This document shows positions 17,210 to 25,152 of a DNA stretch of 64,000 bases, in pieces; position 1 is the stretch's first letter; the number at the start of each line of letters is the position of its first letter. Where the stretch lies: assembly GCF_033947565.1 (NCBI RefSeq), contig NZ_JARPVX010000008.1, positions 43,351 through 107,350 of the forward strand. The letters run 5' to 3'. The notes beneath the pieces were generated by a model. The model ran no database searches and had not been told where the DNA came from. It saw only the letters and a list, made by a program, of their open reading frames with translations. Made by a program: the position numbers and the translations under genes. This DNA comes from Lichenihabitans sp033947565 (GTDB lineage Bacteria > Pseudomonadota > Alphaproteobacteria > Rhizobiales > Beijerinckiaceae).

Positions 17210-18184
17210 TCAATGCGTCGTGGGGCGCTTCAACAAGCTTTGGCGGTTGGCCGAGGTCACCCGGAGGTCGAAGGCGTCGCCATCGCGCTCGATCGTCAAG
17301 GCCACATCCACGCCGGCCGGTCCGACGGCCCAGACACTCCGGTAGAAGTCGGCCAGATTGGTGAGCTCCATATCGCCCGCCTTGCGGATCAGGTCGCCCC
17401 GCTTCAGCCCGGCCCGTTTGGCTGGCCCGCCGTCGGTGACGTCGAGGATCATCACGGCGTTGTCGTGCTCCTGGGCGAAGACGCCAAGCCATGGACGCGC
17501 AGGCTTGGGCGGCCGACCCGTCAGCAGCGCGTCATAGGCGGGCAGCAGCAACTCGGTCGGCACCATCATGTTGAGCGGCTGGACGGCGCCGCCACGGGAC
17601 TGGTGCTGCAATTGCAGCGACCCCACCCCGACCAGCTTGCCATCCGGCCCGATCAGCGCGGTGCCGCCCCAATTCGGGTGGGCCGGCGCCGTGAAGATGG
17701 CTTCCTCGATGAGGTATTCCCAGTAGCCGGCGAATTCCTGCCTCGCCACGACCTGCGCCGCCAGCGAGCGGCGGCGTCCGCTGGCGCCCGCCACAACGAC
17801 CTTGTCGCCTGCCGCGACATGGCGGGAATCGCCGATCGCGATCGCCGGAATGTCGAGCGGCTCGAGGGCCTGGACGAGGCCGAGCCCGGTCGCCTGATCG
17901 ATGCCCAGCACATGGCCGGCCACGATCTGGCCCTTGCCGGTCATCAGCGTGACCTCGCGGGCCTCGGTGATCAGGTAGCCGATCGTCACCACGATGCCGG
18001 TGTCCTTGATCAGCACACCGCTACCGGCGCGCTCGGTCCCGAGCATGCCGGCCGTGAAGGCGTCCTCCGGGATCTCGGCCTCGAGCGCCACGACGGAGGT
18101 CAGCGCCTCGTCGAGGTCGAAGTCATAATCCCGCGGCCGCGGCCTGGCTTCGGGCGGAACGCTCCATTCGTCGTCGTCAGACAA
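17210..18184 (-). CDS. HtrA-like PDZ protein with lost catalytic triad
   Basis: This 324-residue protein has the layout of an S1C (HtrA/Deg) protease followed by a PDZ domain (about 231-310). The catalytic triad is absent: Y70 replaces His (VVTIGYLITEA where HtrA has TNNHV), G100 replaces Asp (DQATGLGLV where HtrA has TDLAV) and W172 replaces Ser (NWGGTALIG where HtrA has NSGGPL). It is therefore most likely a non-proteolytic binding or scaffold protein. No signal peptide is seen. I chose the TTG at 18184 because GAGGA lies six bases upstream; an ATG at 18229 and a TTG at 18241 are alternatives. It ends 157 bases upstream of kdsA. Confidence 0.8.
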   Translation of the reverse strand: MSDDDEWSVPPEARPRPRDYDFDLDEALTSVVALEAEIPEDAFTAGMLGTERAGSGVLIKDTGIVVTIGYLITEAREVTLMTGKGQIVAGHVLGIDQATGLGLVQALEPLDIPAIAIGDSRHVAAGDKVVVAGASGRRRSLAAQVVARQEFAGYWEYLIEEAIFTAPAHPNWGGTALIGPDGKLVGVGSLQLQHQSRGGAVQPLNMMVPTELLLPAYDALLTGRPPKPARPWLGVFAQEHDNAVMILDVTDGGPAKRAGLKRGDLIRKAGDMELTNLADFYRSVWAVGPAGVDVALTIERDGDAFDLRVTSANRQSLLKRPTTH

Positions 18185-18280
18185 GGAAATCCTCGCGGTT
18201 GGGCACAGCGGTGATGTCGGTTGCCGCATCCCTTCCGGCAAGGGAGGGCCTGTCGTTTGCGTTGAGCGGCGCCGGGCCGA

Positions 18281-18832
18281 TCATGGACGGAATGCGCGAC
18301 TAAGGAAAGCGGAGCCGCGCAGTCCGAAGCGCCAGGGCGTATCGACGCCCCTGCTGATGCCAATCCTCGGGCCCGTGACGAGGTCGGGGCAGGTCTTGGA
18401 CGCGACCAGCCGGAAGGGCGGTTGGGACAGGTGGGCGCCATCATGTCGCGCCTCGAGGCCGAGCGCTTGGCAAAGGCGACCCGGCCCCCGGCACAGATCC
18501 TTCAGCCCCTCCATGCGACGCCGCACCCGCATGGCCTCGAGCCCCGCTTCCGGCGCGAGGGCGCGGATCAACACGGCACTGCCGGGGTCGCCGCAAACGA
18601 TGTTGAAGCACCAGTGCAGGCCATAGGACCGGTATACGTAGGCGCAACCGACCGGCCCGAACATCGCTCCGTTGCGGGCCGTGCGGCCGGCGAAGCTATG
18701 CGAAGCCGGATCGTCCGGCCGGTAGGCTTCCGTTTCGACGATGGTGCCGCCGACCCCCTCGACGAACAAGCCGACGCCGATCAACGCGGCGGCACATTCG
18801 GGCGCCGGCAGGTCATAAAGGCTGGGTGACAC
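18281..18832 (-). CDS. DNA-3-methyladenine glycosylase (AAG/MPG family)
   Basis: This 183-residue base-excision enzyme of the AAG family removes alkylated purines. Conserved parts are GGTIVETEAY (28-37), in which E35 and Y37 correspond to the catalytic Glu and intercalating-site Tyr of human AAG, DDPASHSFAGRTARNGAMFG (40-59) and YVYRSYGLHWCFN (65-77). CRGPGRLCQALG (114-125) is the usual C-terminal signature. The start is best placed at the GTG at 18832, although the frame is open further upstream into PPK2. It lies 50 bases after the PPK2 gene on the same strand. Confidence 0.85.
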   Translation of the reverse strand: MSPSLYDLPAPECAAALIGVGLFVEGVGGTIVETEAYRPDDPASHSFAGRTARNGAMFGPVGCAYVYRSYGLHWCFNIVCGDPGSAVLIRALAPEAGLEAMRVRRRMEGLKDLCRGPGRLCQALGLEARHDGAHLSQPPFRLVASKTCPDLVTGPRIGISRGVDTPWRFGLRGSAFLSRAFRP

Positions 18833-18882
18833 GGAAGAGCCATCCGCCGATGCGCGGAGCTCGGGCGCCGGCGAGGGGCGCG

Positions 18883-19773
18883 TCACGCGAGTTGCCGCCG
18901 CACTTCTGCGATCTGCGCCGTCTGCTCGGCAGTCGGCGTCGGAGCGCGAAGGTCGAGGTTCTGGAGGGCGTCGAGCACGATCTCGGCCACGATCAGCCTG
19001 GCAAACCATTTCTGATCGGCCGGCACCACGAACCAGGGCGCTTCGGCGCGACTGGTCGCCGCTATGGCGGCCGCATAGGCGTGCTTGTAGTCGTCCCACC
19101 GCGCCCGCTCGCGGAGGTCGCCCACATAGACCTTCCACAACTTGGCCGGGTCGTCGAGGCGAGCCTGGAGGCGCTTCTTTTGTTCATCCCGACCGAGATG
19201 CAGGAACACCTTGACGATGCGCGTACCCTGCCGGGCCAGCAGGCGCTCGAAGGCGCGGATGTCGGCGAACCGGGCGTCCCAGAAGGCAGGATCGTCAGCC
19301 ACGGACGGCGATAAAGATTGTTGCGCCAACAGGTCGGGATGCACGCGGGACACCAGCACATCCTCGTAATGCGAACGGTTGAACACCCCGATGACACCGC
19401 GCGCCGGGGCCGCACGATGCACCCGCCACAACACATCATGGGCGAGCTCTTCCCCGGTCGGCGCCTTGAAGGCGACGATGCTCAGCCCTTGCGGATCGAC
19501 GCCCGCGAAGACGTGCCGGATCGTCCCGTCCTTGCCGCCGGCATCCATGGCCTGCAGAACCAGCAGGACGGATCGGCTGCGCTCGGCATAAAGGCGCTGC
19601 TGCAGGTCTGCGATCCGGGCGCTCGCGCGCCGCAACTGGTGCTGCCCGGACAGCTTGTCGTAGGCCGCGGCCCGCGCCTCTCGGGTGGCTCGGCGATCGA
19701 GGTCGAGCGGCTGTTTTCCTGAAACTCGGTACCGGTCGAGGCTTTCCGCCAGCAGGGTTTCCAAATCCGACAT
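18883..19773 (-). CDS. polyphosphate kinase 2 family protein
   Basis: This 296-residue PPK2-type kinase transfers phosphate between polyphosphate and nucleotides. Walker A is QAMDAGGKDGT (74-84) and the Walker B/lid region is VFNRSHYEDVL (130-140), followed by SRVHPDLL. Downstream are the FLHLGRDEQKKRL and WDDYKHAY segments of the family. The single-domain length suits class I or III (NDP or AMP phosphorylating); the class cannot be fixed by eye. The ATG at 19773 has GAGAG a few bases upstream; an upstream in-frame ATG gives a poorly conserved extension. It is divergent from the TetR gene. Confidence 0.88.
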   Translation of the reverse strand: MSDLETLLAESLDRYRVSGKQPLDLDRRATREARAAAYDKLSGQHQLRRASARIADLQQRLYAERSRSVLLVLQAMDAGGKDGTIRHVFAGVDPQGLSIVAFKAPTGEELAHDVLWRVHRAAPARGVIGVFNRSHYEDVLVSRVHPDLLAQQSLSPSVADDPAFWDARFADIRAFERLLARQGTRIVKVFLHLGRDEQKKRLQARLDDPAKLWKVYVGDLRERARWDDYKHAYAAAIAATSRAEAPWFVVPADQKWFARLIVAEIVLDALQNLDLRAPTPTAEQTAQIAEVRRQLA

Positions 19774-19898
19774 GGGTCTCTCGTTTGGGGTGGCAGGGGT
19801 GCCGGTCCCGTGTGTCGACCCACCATACGCGGGTCTCAACATCATTCACCACGCTGCAAGAACAAACACGAAACAGTCTTGCCAGATTAACCCACTGG

Positions 19899-19906
19899 TT
19901 GTACAA
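19899..19906. promoter_or_regulatory. TTGTACAA palindrome, possible TetR operator
   Basis: An 8-base perfect palindrome, TTGTACAA, lies 31 bases before the TetR start, in a locally AT-rich stretch (19850-19925) between PPK2 and the TetR gene. TetR regulators usually bind such dyads in their own divergent promoter, so it may control both genes. The palindrome is short and could be chance. Confidence 0.3.
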
Positions 19907-19936
19907 ACAATAAACTTAATGTTCCAGGGTGCATCC

Positions 19937-20569
19937 ATGTCGATGACCAAGCGGACGCAGGGTCGGCCGCCAAGAAGCAGTGGTCTTAACGGGCGTGACA
20001 GACTCATCGAAGCGACCCGCATCTACCTACAGTCTCATCGAGAGATGAGCGTCACCCGTACCGAGATCGCCCACGGCTGCGGCGTGACCCCGGCGCTGAT
20101 CTCATATTATTTCAAGGACAAGAGGAGCCTGCTCGACGCCGTCACCAAACCCTTGGTCAGCGTCTACAAGAGTCGCTTTGATCTGATCTTTGCCTCGAGG
20201 CAGGACTCGGCGGGCAAAATGAAGGCCGTCATTCAACTGTTGATCGAGTTGAGTTGCGACAACGCCTTTCTGGTCGACGCGATGTTGAACGGCAAAGACG
20301 GCGACACGCTCGATGGGGAAGATCGGCTGGCCGTCGCGTGCTTCCGCTCGACCATCACGGAGCTGGTGCGCGACCTGTTGAACGACAAGCAATGGCGTGT
20401 CCCCGATGCCTCTCTGTCCGAGCTGGCGATCTGGGGCATGTGCCGTATCCTGGGTGACAGTTTGCGCCATCAGTCTGCCCTGTCGAGCGATCCGCAGGAT
20501 GCCCTGCAGAACCGCATTGATTTCGTTTACGAGACCTTCGTGACCGGAAGGGCCTGCCCGGCCGAGTGA
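19937..20569 (+). CDS. TetR-family transcriptional regulator
   Basis: This 210-residue regulator has a basic N-terminus (TKRTQGRPP) and a TetR helix-turn-helix at about 41-63: RTEIAHGCGVTPALISYYF, followed by KDKRSLLDAV. The C-terminal ligand domain is not assignable to a subfamily by eye. The ATG at 19937 has AGGG seven bases upstream; ATGs at 19919 and 19943 are alternatives. Probable targets are itself or the divergent PPK2 gene. The gene and its upstream region are less GC-rich than the neighbours, so recent acquisition is possible but unproven. Confidence 0.85.
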   Translation: MSMTKRTQGRPPRSSGLNGRDRLIEATRIYLQSHREMSVTRTEIAHGCGVTPALISYYFKDKRSLLDAVTKPLVSVYKSRFDLIFASRQDSAGKMKAVIQLLIELSCDNAFLVDAMLNGKDGDTLDGEDRLAVACFRSTITELVRDLLNDKQWRVPDASLSELAIWGMCRILGDSLRHQSALSSDPQDALQNRIDFVYETFVTGRACPAE

Positions 20570-20664
20570 GCCCGGCTTCCACGCTGGGATTCAGTGGATG
20601 TTCAGCACTGATGACGCAAGGTAAGCGCAGGCCGCATCGCCGGCGCACACTCTTGTCGGTGCCT

Positions 20665-21030
20665 ATGACACACGTCCTCGTTGTCGACGACTCGCCCGTG
20701 ATCCGCAAAGTGGCGCGGCGCATCTTCGAAAAGATGCAGCTCGAGGTGAGCGAGGCCGTGGACGGGCAGGCAGCGCTCGACAGCTGCACCGCCCGTATGC
20801 CGGACCTGATCCTGCTGGACTGGAACATGCCGGTGCTCGACGGTTTCGGATTCCTGCGCGAGTTGCGGCGCCTCCCCACCGGCGGGGAGCCGAAGGTCGT
20901 GCTCTGCACCACCGAAAACGACGTCGCCCACATGGCCAGGGCCCGCCACGCCGGCGCAAATGCGTTCTTGATGAAGCCGTTCGATCAGGCCGTCGTGCAG
21001 GCCAAGTGCAGCGACCTCGGCGTCATCTGA
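20665..21030 (+). CDS. single-domain response regulator (CheY-like)
   Basis: This is a 121-residue stand-alone receiver domain. The acidic pocket is D8/D9 (LVVDDSP), the phosphorylation site is D52 (LILLDWNMP) and the conserved lysine is K104 (FLMKPFD). There is no output domain, so it must act by binding a partner. Similar receivers occur next to cell-cycle or motility genes in alphaproteobacteria; here it converges on ctrA. The ATG at 20665 was chosen since the 33 upstream residues are not receiver-like. It is not DivK or CpdR on sequence feel, but I cannot exclude a chemotaxis role. Confidence 0.85.
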   Translation: MTHVLVVDDSPVIRKVARRIFEKMQLEVSEAVDGQAALDSCTARMPDLILLDWNMPVLDGFGFLRELRRLPTGGEPKVVLCTTENDVAHMARARHAGANAFLMKPFDQAVVQAKCSDLGVI

Positions 21031-21042
21031 GACCAACGCAAG

Positions 21043-21069
21043 AAAAAAGGCGCCTCAGGAAGGCGCCTT
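21043..21069 (-). terminator. intrinsic terminator of ctrA
   Basis: A 9-base perfect stem (AAGGCGCCT at 21047-21055 and AGGCGCCTT at 21061-21069, loop CAGGA) is followed on the minus strand by a run of six T. It lies 45 bases past the ctrA stop and also just behind the CheY-like gene, so it separates the two converging transcripts. Confidence 0.8.
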
Positions 21070-21113
21070 GGCTTCGCATGTCGCAAGGCTAGGAAGCCTC
21101 GGCGCATCCCCGC

Positions 21114-21815
21114 TCAGGCGGTGATACGCTCCTCGGCCTCGTTCGGCTCGCGCAGCACGTAGCCACGGCCCCAAACGGTCTCGATGAAATTGCGGCCATG
21201 GCTGGCATTGGCGAGCTTCTTCCGCAGCTTGCAGATGAAGACGTCGATGATCTTCAGCTCCGGCTCGTCCATGCCGCCGTAAAGGTGGTTCAGGAACATT
21301 TCCTTGGTGAGCGTCGTGCCCTTGCGCAAGGACAACAGCTCCAGCATCTGGTATTCCTTGCCGGTCAGGTGAACGCGTGACCCGGCCACCTCGACGGTCT
21401 TCTGATCGAGGTTCACGATCAGGTCGCCGGTGGTGATCACCGATTGGGCGTGGCCCTTCGACCGACGCACGATGGCGTGGATGCGGGCCACCAGCTCGTC
21501 CTTGTGGAACGGCTTCGTCAGGTAATCGTCGGCTCCGAACCCGAGACCCTTCACCTTGTCCTCGATGCCGGCCAGACCGGACAGGATGAGGATCGGCGTC
21601 TTCACCTTGGCGACCCGCAGGGTGCGGAGCACCTCATAGCCCGACATGTCGGGCAAGTTCAGGTCGAGCAGGATGATGTCGTAATCGTAGAGCTTGCCGA
21701 GATCGATCCCCTCTTCGCCGAGATCGGTCGTGTACACATTGAAACTCTCGCTTTTCAGCATGAGCTCAATGCTTTGCGCGGTGGCGCTGTCGTCTTCGAT
21801 CAGTAGAACGCGCAT
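21114..21815 (-). CDS. ctrA: cell-cycle response regulator CtrA
   Basis: This 233-residue OmpR/PhoB-type regulator matches CtrA, the master cell-cycle and motility regulator of alphaproteobacteria. It has the acidic pair D8/D9, phospho-acceptor D51 (ILLDLNLPDMSGYEVL) and K104-equivalent TKPFHKDEL. The winged-helix domain carries LTGKEYQMLELL and the recognition region MDEPELKIIDVFICKLRKK. It is phosphorylated through CckA and ChpT; chpT is also in this window. The tail ends with charged residues and a hydrophobic-free ITA rather than the Ala-Ala end seen in Caulobacter, so ClpXP recognition may differ. Confidence 0.97.
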   Translation of the reverse strand: MRVLLIEDDSATAQSIELMLKSESFNVYTTDLGEEGIDLGKLYDYDIILLDLNLPDMSGYEVLRTLRVAKVKTPILILSGLAGIEDKVKGLGFGADDYLTKPFHKDELVARIHAIVRRSKGHAQSVITTGDLIVNLDQKTVEVAGSRVHLTGKEYQMLELLSLRKGTTLTKEMFLNHLYGGMDEPELKIIDVFICKLRKKLANASHGRNFIETVWGRGYVLREPNEAEERITA

Positions 21816-22437
21816 GTAAGATCCCCGCCAGAGGCCCGGGTGGTGTTGTGGAAGTCATGAATCCACGGCGACGCCCCGGCGGCGCGACGTCGCGCGGCGG
21901 TTGAAGCCGCGCAAGATCCCTGACTGAGAGCTAAACGAAACTGGTTAACAAATCCGCATGCGTCGCGGACGAGGCTCGGCTCGGTTGCCGCCACGGCGCC
22001 ATTTGCACGACCGTCGCGGGACATCGTGCAGCGCGGCGAAGCAAGGCACGCCAGCAGGCTGACCCCTCGTTCGTTCCAATCGCCGCCCATCCGCTGCATC
22101 ACAACGATCCACCCAATTCCTTACCGAACGGCAATCTTAACCAGAGAAGTAAACGGAGGGTTTACGTTTCCGTTCGCCGGCCTGTCTGTCCCCGTCTTGC
22201 ATCACCGATGCCGAACCGCCGGCGACGATCATCAGCCACCGCGCCACACTGTGACCGAAACGCCACAACCTCCACCAACCCACGCCGGAGGATGATTCGC
22301 AGGCTGAATGCCAGCATTCCTACCGTCCGCCGTAAGGAAGAAGCAACCTGCTTCGGCGAAGCTCCAAAGGTCTCGCGGGATCATCGGAGATCTTCGGGTT
22401 TCCTCTTTGTTTTCAGTCGCGTCTTGGAGTTATGCGT
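21816..22437. promoter_or_regulatory. ctrA-fliJ divergent regulatory region
   Basis: This 622-base gap has no convincing gene. It holds one GANTC methylation site (GAATC, 21859-21863) 44 bases before the ctrA start, resembling the CcrM-controlled Caulobacter ctrA promoter, and another at 22294-22298. CtrA-like TTAAC half-sites occur at 21945 and 22137. A perfect inverted repeat, GTAAAC-N5-GTTTAC, lies at 22149-22165 between the divergent genes. I see no full TTAA-N7-TTAA element. Single GANTC sites are expected by chance every few hundred bases, so they are only suggestive. Confidence 0.45.
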
Positions 22438-22827
22438 ATGAAGTCGCGGGATCACATCGTCCGGTTGAAACGCTTTCAGGTTGAGGAACGGCGCCGGCGG
22501 GTCCAGCAGATCGAGGCCATGATCGCGGATTTCCACCGCATGGCCAGCGACCTCGATCGGGAGATCGCCACGGAGGAAAGCCGGTCGGGCATCTCCGACC
22601 CGGCGCACTTCGCCTATCCGACCTATGCCAGGGCTGCCGCGACCCGCCGCGACAACCTCAAGCGCTCGGCAGGCGAATTGAAGGATCAGGTCATCGAGGC
22701 GCGCACCAATCTCGATGTGGCGTTGGAAGATTGCCAGAAAGCCGAATCGCTCGAAGGCCGCGAGAAGGTGACGGAGCGGGCTCCGAAACTCGCCCCGGAC
22801 TTCCCCTTCGGTCTCGCCAGCGCCTGA
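22438..22827 (+). CDS. fliJ: FliJ-like flagellar export chaperone
   Basis: This 129-residue, strongly charged, helical protein fits the FliJ type that lies near ctrA in many Hyphomicrobiales: it begins MKSRDHIVRLKRFQVEERRR and keeps ISDPAHFAYPTYARAA in the middle. FliJ assists the FliI ATPase in flagellar export. The ATG at 22438 has GGAG eight bases upstream; the ATG at 22432 has it only two bases away. fliI, the usual upstream partner, is not adjacent, so flagellar function is not certain here. It is divergent from ctrA and may be CtrA-controlled. Confidence 0.75.
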   Translation: MKSRDHIVRLKRFQVEERRRRVQQIEAMIADFHRMASDLDREIATEESRSGISDPAHFAYPTYARAAATRRDNLKRSAGELKDQVIEARTNLDVALEDCQKAESLEGREKVTERAPKLAPDFPFGLASA

Positions 22828-22851
22828 ACCACGACCGCCCCCAAGGATCGC

Positions 22852-22884
22852 AAGCAGCCTAGCCTCCCCGGGGGCGGGCTGCTT
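22852..22884 (+). terminator. hairpin after fliJ
   Basis: The arms AAGCAGCC (22852-22859) and GGCTGCTT (22877-22884) enclose a GC-rich loop that itself contains CCCC/GGGG. It lies 24 bases after the fliJ stop. No T-run follows, so termination may be weak. Confidence 0.4.
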
Positions 22885-23074
22885 CCGCGTCGCCATCGGC
22901 CCGCGTCGACAATGGGCGTTCAACGCCTCAGAACCGGGCGACCAACCCGCAAGCTGGACTCAGCGCCGGCTGCACCCGATGCAGGTCAGGCATGCTGCGG
23001 CTGAGCGTTAACACCCTGTTGAGCTTGTTTCCGCAGCGTCACGCGCATCCTGCTCCGTTGTTCAAGGCCCTGCC

Positions 23075-24121
23075 GTGGCGTCCCCGCTTGCCGTTACCCG
23101 TGCGTTCTCCGGTGAGGGGCGTGCCACGAGCGCCGAAACGCCGAAGCCACGGCTTGCCCCACGCCCGACCGGCGATGCGTCTTTATCGCCGCGGCTGACC
23201 GCGAACCCCGCAGACCGCACGGCGCTCGGCCTCGGCGCGCTGATGCTCAGCACGCTGTTGTTCCCACTGTCCGACATGCTGTCCAAGACCCTCGCCGAAA
23301 CCCAGTCCGGGCTTCAGGTGGCGTGGATGCGCTATGTCGTGCTGTTGATCGCCATTGCGCCCGCCCTGGTGCGCCGGCCCGGGCTGCTCCGCACGGCGCG
23401 CCCCTTCACGCAGCTGGCACGGGGGCTGACGAGCGCCACCGCCACCGCACTGGCGCTCGTGGGGTTCATGTTTCTGCCGGTTGCGGACGCGACGGCGATC
23501 GGCTTCTGCGCGCCCTTGATCGTCACTGGGCTGGCGGCGCTGATCCTGAAGGAACGTGTCGGCTGGGCTCGCTGGATGACGGCGGCGGTCGGCTTCGTCG
23601 GCATCCTCATCATCGTGCAGCCGAGCCCCGGCGCCTTCAGGGCCGCGACCCTGCTGCCGTTGTGTTCAAGCCTGTTCTCGGCCTGCACCGTGATCGCTAC
23701 CCGGGTAGGACGCAGCGAGCGTGTCGAAACCACCGTGGCCTATTCGGCCATCGTGGGCTTCGTGGCCATGTCGATCGCCGTGATCCCGGTGTGGACGCCG
23801 CTCGACGCCTACACGCTCGGCCTCGCGGCCGTCATGGGCGCGCTTGCGGCGGCGGCCTCCATCCTGCAGGTCGTGGCCTATCGGTGCGCCCCGGCATCGC
23901 TGCTGGCGCCGTTCAGCTATGCCCAGATCCTGTGGGCGACCGGCACCGGCTGGCTGGCGTTCGGCACCGTGCCGGGCGCCGCCATGCTGCTGGGCTCGAC
24001 CGTGGTGATCGGCAGCGGCTGTGCGGCCGCCTTGCAGGCCCGTGGCCCCCGTCGGCGCTGGTCGCGGGTGCGGAGCGAGTTGGCCCGCATCGACCCGGCG
24101 CAGCGCGCCCGCGCCGCCTGA
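23075..24121 (+). CDS. DMT/EamA-family transporter
   Basis: This 348-residue inner-membrane protein shows the tandem EamA layout of about ten hydrophobic helices. The first half begins near residue 50 with ALGLGALMLSTLLFPLSD. The ADATAIGFCAPLIVTGLAAL stretch (about 141-160) and ILKERVGW end the first repeat. An N-terminal stretch of about 48 Pro/Arg/Thr-rich residues is unusual, so the true start may lie downstream. The GTG at 23075 has AAGG eight bases upstream. The substrate is unknown; relatives export amino acids, metabolites or drugs. It converges on thyX with a 4-base gap. Confidence 0.8.
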   Translation: MASPLAVTRAFSGEGRATSAETPKPRLAPRPTGDASLSPRLTANPADRTALGLGALMLSTLLFPLSDMLSKTLAETQSGLQVAWMRYVVLLIAIAPALVRRPGLLRTARPFTQLARGLTSATATALALVGFMFLPVADATAIGFCAPLIVTGLAALILKERVGWARWMTAAVGFVGILIIVQPSPGAFRAATLLPLCSSLFSACTVIATRVGRSERVETTVAYSAIVGFVAMSIAVIPVWTPLDAYTLGLAAVMGALAAAASILQVVAYRCAPASLLAPFSYAQILWATGTGWLAFGTVPGAAMLLGSTVVIGSGCAAALQARGPRRRWSRVRSELARIDPAQRARAA

Positions 24122-24125
24122 CGTT

Positions 24126-25061
24126 TCAGTCGCGGCCGAGGCTGGCCATCAGCTCGCGCCATTCCCGGGGTGGCAGACCGCTGGCGGACTCGGTCACAGC
24201 CTCACCGGCCAGCATCCGCTTGACGACGTCGAGCCCCATGCGGCTGAGGCTAAGCGAACCCAGGCGGTAATCCAGAAACGCTTCGTGCGACAACGGCACC
24301 CAGCGTTCCGTCATGGCCAGGATCGCCTCGGCATAAATCCGGATCTCGTATTGCGCATGAGCATCGGCCCGCAGGCGTAGAAAATTGAACAGGTTGTGGA
24401 GGTCGGTCTTCCAATACCACTGGGTGTAGGTGTTGAGCGTCAGGTTCATGCGGGCGAGTTCGCGGGCGAGGCCCTTGCGGCCAGGCTCGGCCTCGCCGTC
24501 GTTCAGCATCCACAGGTAATCGCGGTAGTTGCGGCCGGCATCCTCGCGCAAGAGGTCGAGCACGTCGGCGGCCTCCTGGCCCTGCAAAACGCTGTCACGG
24601 CCCTGGCGATTGGTCGCCGATTGCGCCGCCAGCTGTTCCGGCTCCGGGATGTAGAACTCCTGGTCGAGCACGGAATACCGGGCCGAATATTCGTTGACGC
24701 TGGAGGTGCGATGGCGAATCCATTGGCGGGCCACGAAGATGGGCAGCTTCACGTGCAGCTTGATCGAGCACATCTCGAAGGGCGTCGAATGCCAGTGCCG
24801 CATCAGGTAGCGGATCAGCCCGCGGTCTTCGCTGGTCTTCTTGGTGCCGCGACCGTAGGACACGCGGGCCGCCTGCACCACGGCGGCATCGTCGCCCATA
24901 TAGTCGATCACCCGCACGAAGCCGTGGTCGAGCACCGGTTGCGCTGTGAACAACATCGCTTCCAGCGCCGGCACCGTGGCGCGCCGCGTCTCGTAGCGGT
25001 CGGCCCGGAGGGCCGCGATATCGGCCTCTGCGGCCTCGCCCAGCCCCTTCGCCTGTTCCAT
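24126..25061 (-). CDS. thyX: flavin-dependent thymidylate synthase ThyX
   Basis: This 311-residue enzyme makes dTMP from dUMP using FAD and methylene-tetrahydrofolate, releasing tetrahydrofolate directly. The ThyX motif RHRxxSxNExSxRYS is intact (RHRTSSVNEYSARYS, 116-130). VPALEAMLF and VRVIDYMGDDAAVVQAARVS match alphaproteobacterial ThyX. The ATG at 25061 has GGGAG seven bases upstream; a second ATG at 25076 is possible. It is divergent from folA, with about 91 bases between the starts. Confidence 0.95.
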   Translation of the reverse strand: MEQAKGLGEAAEADIAALRADRYETRRATVPALEAMLFTAQPVLDHGFVRVIDYMGDDAAVVQAARVSYGRGTKKTSEDRGLIRYLMRHWHSTPFEMCSIKLHVKLPIFVARQWIRHRTSSVNEYSARYSVLDQEFYIPEPEQLAAQSATNRQGRDSVLQGQEAADVLDLLREDAGRNYRDYLWMLNDGEAEPGRKGLARELARMNLTLNTYTQWYWKTDLHNLFNFLRLRADAHAQYEIRIYAEAILAMTERWVPLSHEAFLDYRLGSLSLSRMGLDVVKRMLAGEAVTESASGLPPREWRELMASLGRD

Positions 25062-25152
25062 ATCGATCTCCCGCATTGGCGCCCGCCCCGCAGCGTCGCG
25101 CCCGCTTCGCGGCATAGATGAAGAAGGCCGCCCGAGTCGAGGCCCCGCCGGG

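Noticed and set aside
21945..21948. CtrA autoregulatory site before ctrA
   Set aside because: Only TTAAC half-sites are present; no second TTAA at seven bases, so I kept this as a weak hint rather than a site.
22992..23198. A 68-residue frame before the DMT transporter
   Set aside because: It is Arg/Pro-rich and overlaps the transporter start in another frame; no coding signal.
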